DNA of 64,000 bases, taken from positions 62,001 to 126,000 of the forward strand of contig NZ_QHJF01000013.1 in the NCBI RefSeq assembly GCF_003259225.1, in the 5' to 3' direction. Below the pieces are notes generated by a model that saw only the letters and a program-made list of their open reading frames with translations, was not told the origin of the DNA and did not search any database. Origin of the DNA: Marinomonas arctica. GTDB lineage: Bacteria; Pseudomonadota; Gammaproteobacteria; Pseudomonadales; Marinomonadaceae. Made by a program: the position numbers and the translations under genes. Shown piece after piece: positions 9,805 to 18,383 of this stretch. Numbering within the stretch: the stretch's first letter is position 1; the number at the start of each line of letters is the position of its first letter.

Positions 9805-11190
9805 TTATTCATCCAATGCGGTATGAATAGACGCGCCGGTTTGATTCTGTTTCGCTTGATACATCGCCTGATCTGCCAGTTGAAACAGCATTTTTACTGT
9901 GTTTGCATCGTCTGGATAACGCGCCACACCGATGCTCATACCAAACGCGACTTCATCGCCCGTTTCTAATAAGATAGGTTCTAAACACAGCTTTAGTAAA
10001 CGTTCACACGTTCGCGTTATTTCGTACTGAGTGATGCCATTGATAACAATGGCGAATTCATCTCCTCCTAATCGAGAAAGGATGTCTTCTTGCTTGGTGA
10101 CGTTGATGAGTCGAGAGGCAACTTCTGCCAAGACTTCATCACCTGCGAGGTGCCCAAAGGTATCATTGATTCTTTTAAAACCATTGAGGTCTATAATAAA
10201 AAGCGCTAACTGCGTATTAATAGAAACAGACGCTGTCAGTTGCTCTAGACGCTCATCCAAATACCTTCGATTTGCTAAGCCTGTTAATTCATCTACATAA
10301 GCTAATTTTTTTAATTCTAAGTAGCTGTTCATTTTTGCGGTTACATCACGCTGTATGGCGATATAACCATAAATATCCCCTGTACTGCTTCTTAAAGGCA
10401 CACCATATATATGAACCCAATAGGCTTTACCACTTTTATTGTAATTCAGAATATCCGCTTCAAAAGGCCATTCTTTGTCTATTTGGCGCTTGAGTTTTTG
10501 AATGGTTTTTTGAGAGGTTTCTGGCCCTTGCAATATTTCGCTTGGCTTCTTACCTTTTAATTCATCGAGACGATAGCCAGATAATCGACTAAACCCTTCG
10601 TTGCACCACACTATGCGCTTATTAACATCAGTGTATAAAACCCCATTAGAGATTTGTCCACTTATCCAAGATAAGCGCTGATTTTCTTGCTGTAGAGCGT
10701 GCATAAAATGAAGATGAAGTTCGTTTTGTGCACCTTGCGCCAAATCCAATAACAGTGTCTGTTCGTGCTCTGATAATTGACGTGGTTTGGTATCAATAAT
10801 ACACAGTGTACCTATTGGATATTGATCGTAGGATCTAAGTACCGCACCGGCATAGAAACGTATGTGAGGGTCGCCAATTACTAAAGGATTGTCTTGAAAG
10901 CGCTCATCTAGCAAGGCATCTTCAACAATCATCAATTTATCTTGTTCAATGGCGTGATGACAAAACGAAATGCTTCTTGGTGTATTGGTAATATCGGTCC
11001 CAATGCTGGACTTCAGAAGCTGCTGATCCTTGCCCACAAAACTGATAAACACAATAGGGGTATCAAATATGACTTTAGCTAGGCGGGTAATGCGGTCAAA
11101 ACGATCATCATCAGGCATGTCAAGAAGTCCTAATTCTTGTAACGCTCTGAGCCGTGCAACTTCGTTTTCTGTGCTGGTAGTCTGATGCAT
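9805..11190 (-). CDS. GAF-PAS-GGDEF protein (putative diguanylate cyclase)
   Basis: Soluble protein of 461 residues. A GAF domain spans about 20-165. A PAS domain (about 175-290) contains EILQGPETS, ILNYNKSGKAYW and IAIQRDVT, a pattern close to LOV photoreceptor domains, but the cysteine-bearing motif (GxNCRFLQ) reads GKKPSEILQ, so the photoactive cysteine is absent. The GGDEF domain (about 298-455) has DELTGL and SRLGGDEFA with an active-site GGDEF at 375-379. The inhibitory RxxD site is KQED, hence degenerate. It is likely an active cyclase controlled by an unknown small-molecule or redox signal. Confidence 0.87.
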   Translation of the reverse strand: MHQTTSTENEVARLRALQELGLLDMPDDDRFDRITRLAKVIFDTPIVFISFVGKDQQLLKSSIGTDITNTPRSISFCHHAIEQDKLMIVEDALLDERFQDNPLVIGDPHIRFYAGAVLRSYDQYPIGTLCIIDTKPRQLSEHEQTLLLDLAQGAQNELHLHFMHALQQENQRLSWISGQISNGVLYTDVNKRIVWCNEGFSRLSGYRLDELKGKKPSEILQGPETSQKTIQKLKRQIDKEWPFEADILNYNKSGKAYWVHIYGVPLRSSTGDIYGYIAIQRDVTAKMNSYLELKKLAYVDELTGLANRRYLDERLEQLTASVSINTQLALFIIDLNGFKRINDTFGHLAGDEVLAEVASRLINVTKQEDILSRLGGDEFAIVINGITQYEITRTCERLLKLCLEPILLETGDEVAFGMSIGVARYPDDANTVKMLFQLADQAMYQAKQNQTGASIHTALDE

Positions 11191-11318
11191 AGTAAGCCCT
11201 TCCAGTGATAGAGGCCAATGACCCGCGAATTATAGATTAAGCATCAACACAACTCTATGTCGCTTTACAAGAGGTTACGAATCAGGCGAATGTCCATGAA
11301 ACTCCGTTGCGAATGACA

Positions 11319-13142
11319 CTAACTGTCCATTAAGTCCGCTGTTTCAACCCTGTTACGCCCTTGATTTTTTGCTTTGTACAAAGCATCGTCTGCACGCTTA
11401 AGCAATTCATCTGGCTGGCCTATTTCAGCCGCTAAAGCGGCTACACCGATCGATAGGGTAAAGTGTAAGGGCTTGCCATCCGTAAACAACGTCATGGCTT
11501 GGCAACGCTCTCTAAGCTCTTCAGCTCTTTTTACTGCGCTTGCTAAATCGGCTCCAGGCAATAAGACAACAAACTCCTCCCCTCCAAAACGACAGGCTAC
11601 GTCCGTACCTCTGAACATATCTTCGAGTAAATCCGCCAAGAGTTTGAGTGCTTCATCTCCAACAGCATGCCCATGTACATCGTTCAATTTTTTGAAATGG
11701 TCGATGTCGACTAATAAAACAGACAGTGGCGAAGATTGCTCTTCTGCCTCTTCAAATGCTTCCTCAAAACTTATGTCCATCTGCCTTCTGTTATAAAGCC
11801 CGGTTAATGCGTCCCTCAAGCTTTGCTCTTGCAGGGAGTCTCGGAGTTTAATGTTCATCAGCGCTAACGCTAATTGCTCAGCGAGGTTCGCGGCACCTTC
11901 TTGATTTTCCTCTAACCAGCTTGCTGCTGACTGAAAATCAAGACAAGGTTCTATACTGAGCACGCCGACAAGATCGCCCCTTGCCAACAAAGGAATACAC
12001 AAAACCGGCTCAGCGTGGTCATGTAGATGATCGCACTGCAGTGCGGTATCATTACTCTCATAAAAATGCGATTTGGCTCGACGCACGGCCCAACAGCTAT
12101 CATGTTCGAAATGCGCTTCATAGCACTGTGTTCCCCAGCCAGATGCCTGCTCAAAACCGTCGTCAGCGGATAAAAAAAGCGCGCCACTACTGCCGTTAAA
12201 GATTTTCTGACAGCTAATGCGTACCACATCGGCGGCTTCGGCTTCGTTTTGACAGCTTTGCAACAATTCGCCCACCAGCTTCAATTGACGTGCGTCTTCG
12301 ATTCTGGCTTTTACCAATTTTTCCACTTGCAAATGCAGCTGTTGCGTCTGTTGTTTTTCCAACTGCATCATTTGTTGCAACTGTTCAGCGAGTTGGTTAA
12401 AAACGGTACCCAGTATATTAAATTCGTCTCTTCCCTTGGTGTTTGCTCTTTGCTTTAAATCCCCTGCCGCAAAGGCTCTGGCAACCTGAGTAATTTGATT
12501 TAAAGAGTTGGCGGTATAAAAAGCCGTAAAACTGGCAAACACAAACGCCAACGCTAAACTAAAAAACATGCTCGCCATCAAAAAAGAACGTGCGTCGTCT
12601 GCGGCGTCATCACTTTGTTGCTGACGTTGTTTTAGCCGTGAATATTCTACCGAGATGAGATCATCTACCAAGGTTTTTAGAACATCAATTTTCTGCTTAC
12701 CTTCATCGGCAAAAGACGCTTGCTGATTACTTCGATTGGCTCTGAATGTCGTAATTTGCGCTTTCGCCACTGTATTTTGCCACTCGGCAAACCCAGCGAT
12801 AACGGCGGTCAATATTGTTCTGTGCTGATCTGTTAACTCAGGGCCATTGAGCATTTTTTGCTGCAAAGCGCGTACCGCTGACAAACTTTGGTAATAGGGC
12901 TCTAGAAAGCTGTCGTCGCCAGTGAGCAAATAACCACGCACCGCCGTTTGCGCATCGACAATAAATTGCGTCAACTGATTCAAATCGGCCATGATGGAAT
13001 AAGACTCTGCCACCTGTTGATTGGCAATCGACGTTTGCTGGCTAGTTTGATAGACGGGAAGAAACGCCAACACCAACAGCAATGTTGGTAAAAAAGTGGT
13101 AATAAACACGCGAAAAATTAGCCTTGACTGAAACCACTGCAT
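11319..13142 (-). CDS. CHASE3-HAMP-GAF-GGDEF diguanylate cyclase
   Basis: Membrane-bound protein of 607 residues. A membrane span at about 10-30 is followed by a periplasmic domain (35-185) containing TAVRGYLLTGDDSFLEPY, typical of CHASE3. The second span is at 188-210, then HAMP (210-262), a glutamine-rich coiled coil, GAF (about 290-430) and GGDEF (about 440-600). The active site is GGEEF at 520-524 and the inhibitory site RGTD at 511-514 is intact, so product inhibition is expected, unlike the two neighbouring GGDEF proteins. The 128-bp gap to the next minus-strand gene gives no clear operon link. Confidence 0.88.
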   Translation of the reverse strand: MQWFQSRLIFRVFITTFLPTLLLVLAFLPVYQTSQQTSIANQQVAESYSIMADLNQLTQFIVDAQTAVRGYLLTGDDSFLEPYYQSLSAVRALQQKMLNGPELTDQHRTILTAVIAGFAEWQNTVAKAQITTFRANRSNQQASFADEGKQKIDVLKTLVDDLISVEYSRLKQRQQQSDDAADDARSFLMASMFFSLALAFVFASFTAFYTANSLNQITQVARAFAAGDLKQRANTKGRDEFNILGTVFNQLAEQLQQMMQLEKQQTQQLHLQVEKLVKARIEDARQLKLVGELLQSCQNEAEAADVVRISCQKIFNGSSGALFLSADDGFEQASGWGTQCYEAHFEHDSCWAVRRAKSHFYESNDTALQCDHLHDHAEPVLCIPLLARGDLVGVLSIEPCLDFQSAASWLEENQEGAANLAEQLALALMNIKLRDSLQEQSLRDALTGLYNRRQMDISFEEAFEEAEEQSSPLSVLLVDIDHFKKLNDVHGHAVGDEALKLLADLLEDMFRGTDVACRFGGEEFVVLLPGADLASAVKRAEELRERCQAMTLFTDGKPLHFTLSIGVAALAAEIGQPDELLKRADDALYKAKNQGRNRVETADLMDS

Positions 13143-13435
13143 AATAAACCTGCTTAAACTTGTCCAAAGGGCATTGCTGAATTAACGCCTTCACTTATAC
13201 CATTACCTAGCACGAAGACCATTTTTTTCGCTAAAAAACCGCTAACTAAACCTAAATTTAAGTAGATTTTCAGAACAGCTCGCCTTTTAAGGGTCTCTAC
13301 AGACTTTCATTATAAAAAAACCTAGAAGATATATCTCAGTGAGCAGATTTTAGTATGGTGTATGTTTGATGATTCTAGGAGGGAATGACGCAAATTGTTT
13401 TCTTGAAACTATATAAAGACCAATGATACAAAGAT

Positions 13436-13597
13436 CAAAACCTTGACGCGCTAAAGTACGACCTACATAAAACCAATCACTTGTAGGCCGTCAAAAGCCG
13501 ATTACACCAGACCAAAACCTTGACGCGCTAAAGCACGACCTACATAAAACCAATCACGTGTAGGTCGGCCTTTAGGCCGTCAAAAGCCGATAATACA
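13436..13597. repeat. Tandem pair of hairpin-forming repeat elements
   Basis: Two copies of a roughly 77-85 bp unit opening CAAAACCTTGACGCGCTAAAG follow each other (from 13436 and from 13513). Copy 2 contains a 24-base imperfect inverted repeat: 13520-13543 pairs with 13560-13583 (GTAGGTCGGCCTTTAGGC...), and several mismatches are compensated. Copy 1 has lost about 12 bases of its right arm between two short TAGG repeats. The rest of the 13143-13607 gap holds no gene. Confidence 0.7.
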
Positions 13598-13607
13598 AAA
13601 CCAAACC

Positions 13608-15434
13608 TTATTCCACCGTAACGGATTTCGCTAGGTTACGCGGTTGGTCTACGTCTGTACCTTTCACCACAGCAACGTGATAAGACAATAACTGTAACGG
13701 TATGGTATGAACGATAGGCTCTAAAATGCTATCGACCTTTGGCACTTCGGTGAAAATAATATTGTCTTCGTTATGTAGGTCCGTGTCTTTATCTGCAAAG
13801 ACATACAATTCACCACCGCGGGCTGCCACTTCTTGCAAGTTAGACTTAAGTTTGTCTAGCATGTCGTTGTGAGGTACGAGGGCAATAATTGGCATGTCTT
13901 CATCAACCAAAGCCAATGGGCCGTGCTTGAGTTCACCCGCAGGGTAAGCTTCTGCGTGGATATAAGAGATTTCTTTGAGTTTTAATGAGCCCTCTAACGC
14001 AATAGGGTACATGGTGCCGCGGCCTAAGAACAAAGCATTGTGTTTGTTGGCAAAGCGATCAGCCACTTCCTTAATGTGAGCGTCTTGCAATAGTGCTGCG
14101 TTCACGTGAGCAGGCAATGAGCGTAAGGCTTGCACCAGCTCTTTCTCTTTTTCAGCAGACAAGCCATTTTCCACAGCAATGGCAACGCTGGTGATCAGCA
14201 ACGCGGTCAGTTGAGTGGTAAAGGCTTTGGTGGACGCCACACCAATTTCTGGGCCCGCATTGGTAAGAAGAGTCAAGGCAGACTCGCGCACCAAGGTGCT
14301 GGATGGCACGTTACAGATCGCCAATGTCGTTAGATAACCCAACTCTTTTGCCATGCGCAACGCGGCTAACGTATCGGCGGTTTCACCCGATTGCGACAGG
14401 GTCAAAAACAAGGTTTTCTTTGGTACGGCCACTTTACGATAACGGTATTCACTGGCCACTTCGACGCTGCACGGTATGCCCGCTAGGTCTTCGATCCAAT
14501 ATTTTGCCACCATACCGGCGTGATAACTGGTACCACAGGCAACGATGTGAACATTTTCCACTTCTTTTAAGAAAGCAGAGTCGGCACCAAAACAGCTCGT
14601 TAGCACTTTGCTTTCGCTGATGCGGCCTTCCAAACAAGCGCTAATGACTTTCGGCTGTTCGTAGATTTCTTTCATCATGTAGTGGCGAAATTCGCCTTTG
14701 TCCGTGGCATCAATGTTGTGGTTGAACACACTGATTGGACGCTCTTGCAAGTCACCATTGGCATCATAAATAGACACACTATCGCGGCTGACTTCAACCA
14801 CATCCCCTTCTTCTAGGAAGATAAACTGGTCGGTCACGTGCAATAAGGCCAATTGATCGGAAGCGACGAAGTTTTCTTCGATCCCCACACCAACCACCAA
14901 CGGACTGCCTTTACGAGCCGCGATGAAACGTTCATTGTCGTCTTTTTGTACCACGCCAATCGCAAAGGCACCATGTAATTTGGTTAATGTGGTTTGCACG
15001 GCTTTTAATAAGTCCGGCTGTGTTTTCATCGCATCGTGAATGAGGTGGACGATGACTTCGGTATCCGTTTCGGATCTGAATTCATAGCCTTTTTCTTTCA
15101 ATTCGCGGCGCAAGGGTTCATGATTTTCAATGATGCCGTTGTGCACCAAAGCAAGATCATCGCCAGAAAAATGCGGGTGAGCATTGGCTTCTGTCGGTTT
15201 ACCATGGGTCGCCCAGCGAGTATGCGCGATCCCCATTTTGCCATCGAGGGGTTGCACTTCAAACTTGTCTTTTAGTGCCTGCACTTTGCCCACGGCACGG
15301 TGTGAATACACCCCTTCTTCGTTGTTAATTGCCACACCAGAAGAATCATAACCACGGTACTCTAAGCGGCTAAGTCCTTCGATAAGAATTTTTGATACAT
15401 TACGGCGTGCTATGGCGCCAACTATTCCACACAT
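13608..15434 (-). CDS. glmS: Glutamine--fructose-6-phosphate aminotransferase (isomerizing)
   Basis: Makes glucosamine-6-phosphate from fructose-6-phosphate and glutamine, the first step to UDP-GlcNAc for cell wall and LPS. It has 608 residues, the usual length. The N-terminal glutamine amidotransferase begins MCGIVGAIARRN with the catalytic Cys2 and carries HTRWATHGKP. Two SIS domains follow (THIVACGTSYHAG-like, TLSQSGETADT, ASTKAFTTQ), and the C-terminus is PRNLAKSVTVE. It is downstream of glmU on the same strand across a 127-bp gap that contains an inverted repeat. Confidence 0.97.
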   Translation of the reverse strand: MCGIVGAIARRNVSKILIEGLSRLEYRGYDSSGVAINNEEGVYSHRAVGKVQALKDKFEVQPLDGKMGIAHTRWATHGKPTEANAHPHFSGDDLALVHNGIIENHEPLRRELKEKGYEFRSETDTEVIVHLIHDAMKTQPDLLKAVQTTLTKLHGAFAIGVVQKDDNERFIAARKGSPLVVGVGIEENFVASDQLALLHVTDQFIFLEEGDVVEVSRDSVSIYDANGDLQERPISVFNHNIDATDKGEFRHYMMKEIYEQPKVISACLEGRISESKVLTSCFGADSAFLKEVENVHIVACGTSYHAGMVAKYWIEDLAGIPCSVEVASEYRYRKVAVPKKTLFLTLSQSGETADTLAALRMAKELGYLTTLAICNVPSSTLVRESALTLLTNAGPEIGVASTKAFTTQLTALLITSVAIAVENGLSAEKEKELVQALRSLPAHVNAALLQDAHIKEVADRFANKHNALFLGRGTMYPIALEGSLKLKEISYIHAEAYPAGELKHGPLALVDEDMPIIALVPHNDMLDKLKSNLQEVAARGGELYVFADKDTDLHNEDNIIFTEVPKVDSILEPIVHTIPLQLLSYHVAVVKGTDVDQPRNLAKSVTVE

Positions 15435-15459
15435 GTGAGAGTCCTTTTTTGAGTCTACT

Positions 15460-15538
15460 AAAAGGGTCAGATCCCTTAAAAAAATAAAGAGTTATTCAAT
15501 TCGAAAAATCGTGTCGGTTGAGGGATCTGACCCCTTTT
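15460..15538. repeat. Inverted-repeat element between glmU and glmS
   Basis: Left arm AAAAGGGTCAGATCCCT (15460-15476) and right arm AGGGATCTGACCCCTTTT (15521-15538) are reverse complements except for one extra base, with a 44-bp AT-rich centre. The GGGTCAGATCCC core recalls terminal repeats associated with mobile REP/MITE-like elements, as inference. It splits the glmU-glmS pair and could fold in the transcript. Confidence 0.6.
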
Positions 15539-15561
15539 CACTTTCACTTTTTCAAGAGTCG

Positions 15562-16923
15562 TTACTTTTTAACGGGTCGAGGCCAATTGTCTTTGTTGGT
15601 TTGTCGCGCTCTGGCAAACGCAAGTTGCTTCTCACCGACTTGTTTGGTGATGGTCGAACCCGCCGCGATCGTCGCGCCCTCGGCGATTTGTACCGGGGCA
15701 ACAAGCGAAGTATTTGAGCCGATAAATACGTTGTCGGCGACCTGTGTAAGATGTTTATTCACGCCATCGTAATTGCACGTAATCGTTCCGGCACCTACGT
15801 TTACATTGGCACCCATGTCGGTATCGCCAATGTAACTCAAATGATTGACCTTACTGCCTTCGCCAATTCGTGCTTTTTTGGTTTCAACAAAATTGCCGAT
15901 TTTGGCTTTGTTCGATAACTGTGTGCCAGGACGCAAACGCGCAAAAGGCCCAATGTCACAAGACTCACCCACTTGGCTATCGTCTATTAAAGTATGGCTT
16001 TTAATGACGGTGTTATCGCCAATGATGCAGTCTTTTAAGTGGCAGTTAGGGCCAATTTCAACGCCATTGCCCAATACCACTTTGCCTTCGAACACACAGT
16101 TTACGTCTATCACAACGTCATGGCCTGTGGTCAATTCACCGCGCACATCAATGCGAGATGGGTCTAATAAGGTGGCGCCGTTTTGCATCAGATGGATGGC
16201 CTGCTGATGCTGCAGCTCTCTTTCTAATGCAGCCAATTGTACTCGGTCGTTGACGCCCGCCACTTCCGCTGCGTTGTCAGGATTCACTGTGACGATATCC
16301 ACACCGTCACGAGCGGCCATGGCAATCACATCGGTCAGGTAATACTCACCTTGGGCGTTGTTGTTGGTTAGCGCCGCAAGCCAAGTCTGCAGATGGTTAT
16401 TGGGTGCCAATAAAATCCCCGTGTTCACTTCGGTGATAGCAAGCTGACTTGGTGAGGCGTCTTTTTGCTCCACAATGGCGGTCACTTTACCCTGAGCATC
16501 ACGCACGATACGGCCGTAACCGGTTGGATTATCAAGAGCAATGGTCAATAAAACCAAGGTATTTGGCGTCGATAACGCGGTCATCTTTGCCAATGTCGAA
16601 GCTCGAATCAGAGGAACATCACCGTATAAGGTTAATGTGGCGCCATCGGCTTGCAGATAAGGCGCAACACGACGTAGCGCGTCGCCTGTACCTTGCGGAT
16701 TATCTTGCCAAACAATATTGGCTGAAAAATCCTGACAATTCGCTTCGACTTGCTCGCCTTGATGTCCTACAACAAGATGCAATTTGGATTCTGGAAGGGT
16801 GCTAGCCGTGGTTAGCACTCGTCTCACCATGGCTTTACCACCGACTTTATGCAATACCTTAGAAAAAGCGGATTTCATTCGGCTGCCCTTTCCGGCGGCC
16901 AGAATTACGATGTCCTGAGTCAT
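15562..16923 (-). CDS. glmU: Bifunctional GlcNAc-1-P uridylyltransferase / glucosamine-1-P acetyltransferase
   Basis: Catalyses the last two steps of UDP-GlcNAc synthesis. It has 453 residues. The N-terminal pyrophosphorylase domain starts with VILAAGKGSRMKS and contains NPQGTGDALR and LYGDVPLI. The C-terminal left-handed beta-helix acetyltransferase has hexapeptide repeats and the conserved stretches FARLRPGT, KIGNFVETKKA and GAGTITCNYDG. It is upstream of glmS, a frequent pairing. Confidence 0.97.
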   Translation of the reverse strand: MTQDIVILAAGKGSRMKSAFSKVLHKVGGKAMVRRVLTTASTLPESKLHLVVGHQGEQVEANCQDFSANIVWQDNPQGTGDALRRVAPYLQADGATLTLYGDVPLIRASTLAKMTALSTPNTLVLLTIALDNPTGYGRIVRDAQGKVTAIVEQKDASPSQLAITEVNTGILLAPNNHLQTWLAALTNNNAQGEYYLTDVIAMAARDGVDIVTVNPDNAAEVAGVNDRVQLAALERELQHQQAIHLMQNGATLLDPSRIDVRGELTTGHDVVIDVNCVFEGKVVLGNGVEIGPNCHLKDCIIGDNTVIKSHTLIDDSQVGESCDIGPFARLRPGTQLSNKAKIGNFVETKKARIGEGSKVNHLSYIGDTDMGANVNVGAGTITCNYDGVNKHLTQVADNVFIGSNTSLVAPVQIAEGATIAAGSTITKQVGEKQLAFARARQTNKDNWPRPVKK

Positions 16924-17207
16924 GAAGCGTCCTTGTATTGGCGTCTTAAAATAATGAATGAATTAAGGATTTGGCCTATTAGACCCTGTTACGAAAAACG
17001 TCACAACCCAGATTGTCACAAAAAAAATGACAATTTTTCACTAAACACGGTAAGTCGATGATTTGTTGGCATTTCAGAGGCATTTAAAATAAAGATTGTC
17101 AGGAAAAAATTAACCGAAAACAACATAAACTCAGGCATATTGAGATTGTTACTCCATGGCGTCTATCGACCGACAAAACCATCGTCAACGGCGTGACATT
17201 CAGAAAC
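16924..17207. other. Intergenic region upstream of glmU
   Basis: AT-rich DNA that should carry the glmU promoter on the minus strand. The only notable string is GAGATTGTTACTC at 17142-17154, which also occurs inside both copies of the 85-bp repeat at 30360 and 34570. No gene is seen. Confidence 0.4.
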
Positions 17208-17249
17208 AAAAACGCCCCAACAAAACTACCTTGTTCTGTTGGGGCGTTT
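17208..17249. terminator. Bidirectional rho-independent terminator
   Basis: AAACGCCCCAACA pairs with TGTTGGGGCGTTT around a short loop, with A-rich left and T-rich right flanks. It lies just downstream of the minus-strand lipoprotein gene. Confidence 0.85.
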
Positions 17250-17295
17250 ATTTTAGATATCGGCTATTGGCTTTTTAGAAGCGGCCGATACTGGC

Positions 17296-17802
17296 TTATT
17301 TTTTGTAGCTAGATAGGTATTTATCCAACGCTTCTTGGCTGGCCGCTTTCACTGTCATGCCATTTGGGCCGGTACCAATGCTGGTAAACTGTTTAGCGGG
17401 TTCACCGTGCTGTTCAAAGAAAGCCAAATCTTCAGAGCCCGCTTCAAATACCCATAGACGACCATCTTCTATCTTGGTTTTAAAACCTTGGATGTCAAAC
17501 TCAGAACCACCAGACATAGCCGCTAGATATTTGTCTAGAGCCTCTTGGCTGGCCGCTTTAACCGTCATGCCGTTTGGACCCGTACCAATGCTGGTAAATT
17601 GTTTTGCTGGCTCGCCATGCTCTTTAAAGAATGCTAGATCCTCAGAGCCTGCTTCAAATACCCAAAGGCGACCGTCTTCAATTTCTGTTTTGAAGCCATC
17701 AATGTCGTATGTTGACGCCATAGACGATTCTGTCGCCGTAGTGGCGCAAGCGGTCAAAGAAGCGCCTAGCAACATGGCAATAAGAAGTTTGCTTTTGTTC
17801 AT
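17296..17802 (-). CDS. Lipoprotein of two near-identical tandem domains
   Basis: A 168-residue protein with a lipoprotein signal peptide whose lipobox is LTAC, putting the lipidated cysteine at 19. The rest is one domain of about 61 residues duplicated with a period of 70 residues (about 33-93 and 103-163). The two copies differ at only about four positions; each contains DGRLWVFEAGSEDLAFF and KQFTSIGTGPNGMTVKAA. No enzyme motif is evident and I do not recognise a named function. Anchoring in the outer or inner membrane is expected from the lipobox. The near identity at DNA level suggests a recent duplication or gene conversion. It has its own terminator. Confidence 0.85.
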   Translation of the reverse strand: MNKSKLLIAMLLGASLTACATTATESSMASTYDIDGFKTEIEDGRLWVFEAGSEDLAFFKEHGEPAKQFTSIGTGPNGMTVKAASQEALDKYLAAMSGGSEFDIQGFKTKIEDGRLWVFEAGSEDLAFFEQHGEPAKQFTSIGTGPNGMTVKAASQEALDKYLSSYKK

Positions 17803-17960
17803 AGTAGTACCCTCTCAAATGGATTGTTTAAAATTGAATAAACCCATAATGAAAGATGTACATGACAGAAAGATGACAGAAAATACTCATCTTATATTTT
17901 TTTTCATATATATTAATTTTCATATATTTTAAAAAACACATGTATTAACATTGCCAATAT

Positions 17961-17983
17961 CATAAGACTTAGACCGTCTTATG
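17961..17983. promoter_or_regulatory. Candidate ArsR operator
   Basis: CATAAGAC and GTCTTATG form a perfect 8-base inverted repeat with a 7-base spacer, ending 25 bp before the arsR start codon. Position and symmetry fit autoregulation by the adjacent repressor. The specific sequence is not a known consensus to me. Confidence 0.55.
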
Positions 17984-18007
17984 ACCCAGTAGCATGAGGA
18001 GCATCCT

Positions 18008-18355
18008 TTGAACCCTATACAATTTTACAAGTGTCTTGCTGACGAAACGCGCTTACGCTGCATGTTACTCATTCATTTAGAAAAGGAATTATGCGTCTGT
18101 GAGTTGATGAAGGCACTTGACGAAAGTCAGCCTAAAATTTCTCGTCATCTGGCCCAATTACGCCAGTGTGGTTTATTAACAGACCGTCGTCAGGGTCAAT
18201 GGGTGTTTTATAGTATTAATAAAACACTGCCTGAGTGGGCCTTGTCCGTTCTATCCGAAACCGCCACTCAGAACGAAGATTTTCTTGTTATCAATCAACA
18301 ACAATTGCAATCCATGGGTGATCGACCAGACCGTGCCGTTGCTTGCTGCGCATAG
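18008..18355 (+). CDS. arsR: ArsR-family arsenite-responsive repressor
   Basis: Small winged-helix repressor of 115 residues. The start is a TTG at 18008 with GAGGA eight bases upstream; no ATG exists before the HTH region, so the TTG decides. ELCVCELM places C29 and C31 in the arsenite-binding helix as in classical ArsR, followed by the recognition helix QPKISRHLAQLRQ. It ends with a cysteine-rich AVACCA tail. It is the first gene of arsR-acr3-GAPDH-arsJ and probably represses the operon through the palindrome upstream. Confidence 0.92.
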   Translation: MNPIQFYKCLADETRLRCMLLIHLEKELCVCELMKALDESQPKISRHLAQLRQCGLLTDRRQGQWVFYSINKTLPEWALSVLSETATQNEDFLVINQQQLQSMGDRPDRAVACCA

Positions 18356-18383
18356 TCTTTAGACAACATAAGGAAGTTAAAAA

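Noticed and set aside
11374..11796. Plus-strand frame of 140 codons opposite the CHASE3-GGDEF gene
   Set aside because: Antisense shadow of a clear GGDEF domain; serine and proline rich as typical for such frames.
17357..17932. Long plus-strand frame of 191 codons opposite the lipoprotein gene
   Set aside because: It mirrors the duplicated lipoprotein coding sequence on the other strand; its repeats are explained by that gene and it has no ribosome binding site or protein-like features.
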